Source: Glandiceps talaboti
Lineage: Eukaryota > Hemichordata > Enteropneusta > Spengelidae
Length of the DNA stretch: 64,000 nt
Reading direction: 5' to 3'
NCBI RefSeq assembly: GCF_964340395.1
Contig: NC_135553.1
Location: 26,155,449 to 26,219,448, forward strand
The notes under the pieces are model-generated. The model made no database searches and was not told where the DNA came from. It saw only the letters and a program-made list of their open reading frames with translations. The position numbers and the translations under genes are program-made. Shown piece after piece: positions 61,136 through 64,000 of the stretch (the stretch's first letter is position 1; each line of letters opens with the position of its first letter).

Positions 61136-62935
61136 AGATAAATAAATAAATAAAATTTTCAGCATTTCCCTGTACATTGGAAAATGGCATTAATGGTGCT
61201 ATCTATGTGTTTGATTGACTCAATACTTATCAAACAGCTTTACAGTAAGTAGAGTTTTTGAAATGTTGGCAGGTGATAGCTGAGATGAAATGACTACATG
61301 TACAATGTACATTGAGTAAGTGTGATTTAAATGTTGAATGGGGTGAGAGATAGAAAGGTTAACTTTTCTCATCAATTTGTTTTCAACAAAAGTGGAATTA
61401 AAAAAAATGACAGGAAAGATCTCGTCCCAACAGTTGATTAGTTTACTTCATGCTTAATATGCAAACTAACAGTGCAGTGTAGGGGTATGTGACTGTTGGT
61501 TCAATAGTGTGGACAGGAAAGAGATTACAGAATACTACATCATTAGGTATCTGCATGATGAAGTGTGTCAGTGGGAAAGGACTTTAATTGTATTATGTAA
61601 CTCCATGCCTCGGTGCTAAAAGGATGTGTAAAGTTGCTCCCAAGTACTGTGATTGTCTTGTAATGCCATAGCAACTGTATCAGAAATGAAAAATGGGAGC
61701 TAATTGGAGTGAGCATGTTGGGTCAAGTATTGATTTAGAGATTGGGAAAGAGGTAAAAACAGGATGTAGCACATCAACTGAGTCTGTACCACTTAGATTG
61801 CTGATAAATATTTAATAGAGTATCCTTAAGTAATGAAAGGAAAACCTGTCAGAGAAACACAATTATGTAGGTGATGATTTGATAGATTGTAGCGATTGCA
61901 TTTTTGTTGTACATTTAAAAGGTTTACCCTTGGAGACAGGTTTATAGAGGAATGTAGGCACAGTGTATGTGTTTACACTTTCTCCTTTTTATACTTCAGC
62001 AAACAGTTAGTAGGTAACGGAGAATATATTCACAGAATTTTTCTTGTTCACACAATTACATTGCAGACTTCAAATTTGTGCAATCTTTTCTTATTGACTT
62101 TACATTTTCAAGTGTTTTCATCACCATAATATTAGCAGTTATCAAATTTCATAGATATTTTGTATTAGCTACTCTTAGAATGATAAAATAGTAATATACC
62201 ATGCTCATTGCTGGCCTTTTTTTGTATCTTTGCTGGTTAACACTAAACTTCCAGTGCAACTGAAAGGATACATTTCAATATTGAGTAAAGCAAATTGATA
62301 TCTATGTTAACCTATTAAGTTCTCTATATGAGTATATAAAAAGAGTGCTATGGATAGTCATAGCAACAAAGTGAATATAATGAAATATTTATGCTTTACT
62401 GAAATATTATGATGTAAACAACTGACCATAAATCTATAGTGTGTAAAAAAGGTTACTTCAAATCAGCAGTGTTATTAATAGAGATTGTAAGGACTATTTT
62501 TAACCAGGGTTCCCTTTAATATCATGGTACAATGTTTTGAAATCCCTGCAACTTTATAAGATTTCTCACCACAGTTAACCAGATTTTCCCACCAAAGTTA
62601 TGGTGCAGTGTTTGGATTTTATCCAAATTTCACCAGATTTCGCACCTTTAAACCTGAGTAAAAAATACTGAATCAAAAACTTTGAAAAAGGGTGTACAAT
62701 TTATACCTATTCTTCAACTGAATACAATTTGTACTTTCTTGTATACTGCAAATGAGGATTACTACTTTTACTGAAAACCATGCCTTAATTATGTAGTATA
62801 AGGAATATTTGATTAATTTGATATTAATATAGACATTATTTACCTTTGAAAAGTGCCGTCCCAATTTTTCTCTTATATATGTACACTTGAAAATAGTGAA
62901 CCTGATTGTCTTGCTACTGAATAATTAAAAAAATG
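61136..62935. other. No gene seen
   Basis: Starts with an (AAATA)n-like tract to 61155. No other supported feature except the 21-bp repeat copy. Confidence 0.55.
61660..61680 (+). repeat. Exact 21-bp copy of 61101-61121
   Basis: The GTAATGCCATAGCAACTG block with its following TAT is identical to the loop of the hairpin 559 bp upstream. It contains CCATAGCAAC, the 3' part of the RFX X-box consensus. Confidence 0.75.
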
Positions 62936-64000
62936 TTCATTTTTGGTCAAAAAATTATATCTCAAGTCTTAAACTTGGTGAGATGTTTCTGAAAATGCTA
63001 TTCTGCAGATTTTCTTCAAAACAATTTTGACAAAATTGGCCCTAGCGACCATGACCATGCCCTTAGCAACAACCAAATGGCAGTATATTTTGGTCAAATA
63101 ACAACATCATCTGGTAGGCAAATGAGTAAACATTCAAAAAATGTATGCAAATACCCTAGCAACCATGACCACGCCCATAGCAACAGCCAAACGGCCGTGT
63201 ATTTCACAAAGATAAGTGATTGATAGACATTTGAATAAACATTCAAAAAATGTATGTAAATTGGCTAGCAACAAGACCACGCCCATAGCAACAGCCAACT
63301 AATCATGTATATTGCAAAGATAACAGGAATAGAAAGACAAATGAATAAATATTCAAAAAATTGTATGTAAATGTGCCTAGCAACAAGACCACGCCCATAG
63401 CAACAGCCAAATGATCACGTATATTGCAAAGTTAATATCAGGAATTTATACACAAGTGAACAAAAACATACAAAAATGTATGCAAATATATCTAACAACA
63501 TGACCACACCCATAGCAACAGCCAAATGATAGCATATATCTTAAAGATAGCAACATAGTTGGATAGGCAACTGGATAGTCATTCACCAAATGAACACTTA
63601 TTGTTAGCATGGACTACCATATGGATAAACATTTTAAAAACTGTACAGTTGTGCTACAAAGCCATTGGCGGTATTTTTATATTTGCTCAGGATGTCTGAG
63701 CTCGAAGCTCTGAACTTGACAGAAAATCAGAAGTAAGCTTACCGGCTGCAACATACAAATTATTATCAATAATCTACATGATTTTTAGTCAGAATAAAAT
63801 GTATTAAATAAAAATAAAAGTATCTATACAATCAAACTCATGCCACCCAAGGATGTATATAAAGTGATGTGTGCATTTACCAGTTTTGAAAGAACATTAT
63901 TATTATGATAACTTGATCGTAGCGTAGAATGGCAGGAACAGTTAAGAGAAAAAAGTTTGGTAGAACAGGGGTGAAACGGGTTTTTGATCTGCCCTGTTTT
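62936..64000 (+). mobile_element. Family R element, longest copy (M module, units, H module)
   Basis: The M module (62936-63045) shares TTGGTGAGATGTTTC and TTCTGCAGATTTTCTTCAAA with 12575 and 18585. Five ~110-bp tandem units follow, beginning near 63046, 63161, 63270, 63382 and 63497, each with GACCACGCCCATAGCAACAG or a variant. Then AAACTGTACAGTTGTGCTAC links to the H module (63691-64000), which matches 11041-11355, including TATATAAAG (63856-63864) and AACAGGG…CCCTGTT. The copy runs off the window edge. No transposase or reverse-transcriptase frame is visible; it is probably non-autonomous. Confidence 0.6.
63046..63600 (+). repeat. Five ~110-bp units within family R
   Basis: Each unit has a CTAGCAAC- or CTAACAAC-like start, ACCACGCCC (or ACCACACCC), ATAGCAACAGCCAA, an ATTGCAAAGATAA-like block and an ATTCAAAAAATGTATG-like block. 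Unit-to-unit spacing is about 109-115 bp. Confidence 0.8.

Overview
This looks like AT-rich nuclear DNA from an animal, most likely a marine invertebrate; the phylum cannot be fixed from the sequence. The evidence is an absence of dense bacterial-type genes, general CpG depletion, many micro- and minisatellites, tRNA-derived SINE-like pieces, a decayed non-LTR reverse transcriptase, and recurring TACATGTA palindromes. No complete protein-coding gene is recognisable. Most open frames of 60-160 codons are either chance (at roughly two-thirds A+T dozens are expected) or translations of tandem repeats.

Layout. 1-8.5 kb: an inverted-repeat element (1696-2164), three tandem copies of a ~305-bp dispersed repeat (2450-3330), a tRNA-like SINE head (5625-5885), a 51-bp minisatellite (6300-6913), then a 142-bp foldback opening a ~1-kb CpG-rich island-like segment (7227-8243) that holds a possible minus-strand terminal exon. 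8.5-19 kb: a 1.8-kb composite minisatellite, a second foldback, smaller arrays, and pieces of a dispersed family here called R. 19-32 kb: sparse sequence, a hammerhead-ribozyme-like fold (21791-21840), a 29/34-bp array, a GA tract, and a 1.1-kb inverted-repeat element with a SINE-like sequence inside it. 32-49 kb: large minisatellites (20/21 bp at 33.8 kb, 34/36 bp at 37.4 kb, ~33 bp at 46.5 kb), a LINE reverse-transcriptase fossil (40465-40743), an inverted element of CTATAGA motifs, two CTCF-like matches, and a duplicated CpG-bearing segment at 45.1/45.6 kb. 49-64 kb: mostly featureless, with one good candidate first coding exon (55416-55507), duplicated TC-rich satellites, hairpins, and at the end the longest copy of family R.

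The window is best read as intergenic or long-intron DNA shaped by transposable elements and tandem duplication. Candidate exons at 7889-8074 (minus), 45125-45157 (plus) and 55416-55507 (plus) are unproven. No operon-like or defence-like gene system is present. The most original signals are the hammerhead-like fold, the two long foldbacks, the CpG-rich segment, and family R, whose ~110-bp units each carry an RFX-type half-site and a CACGCCC box.
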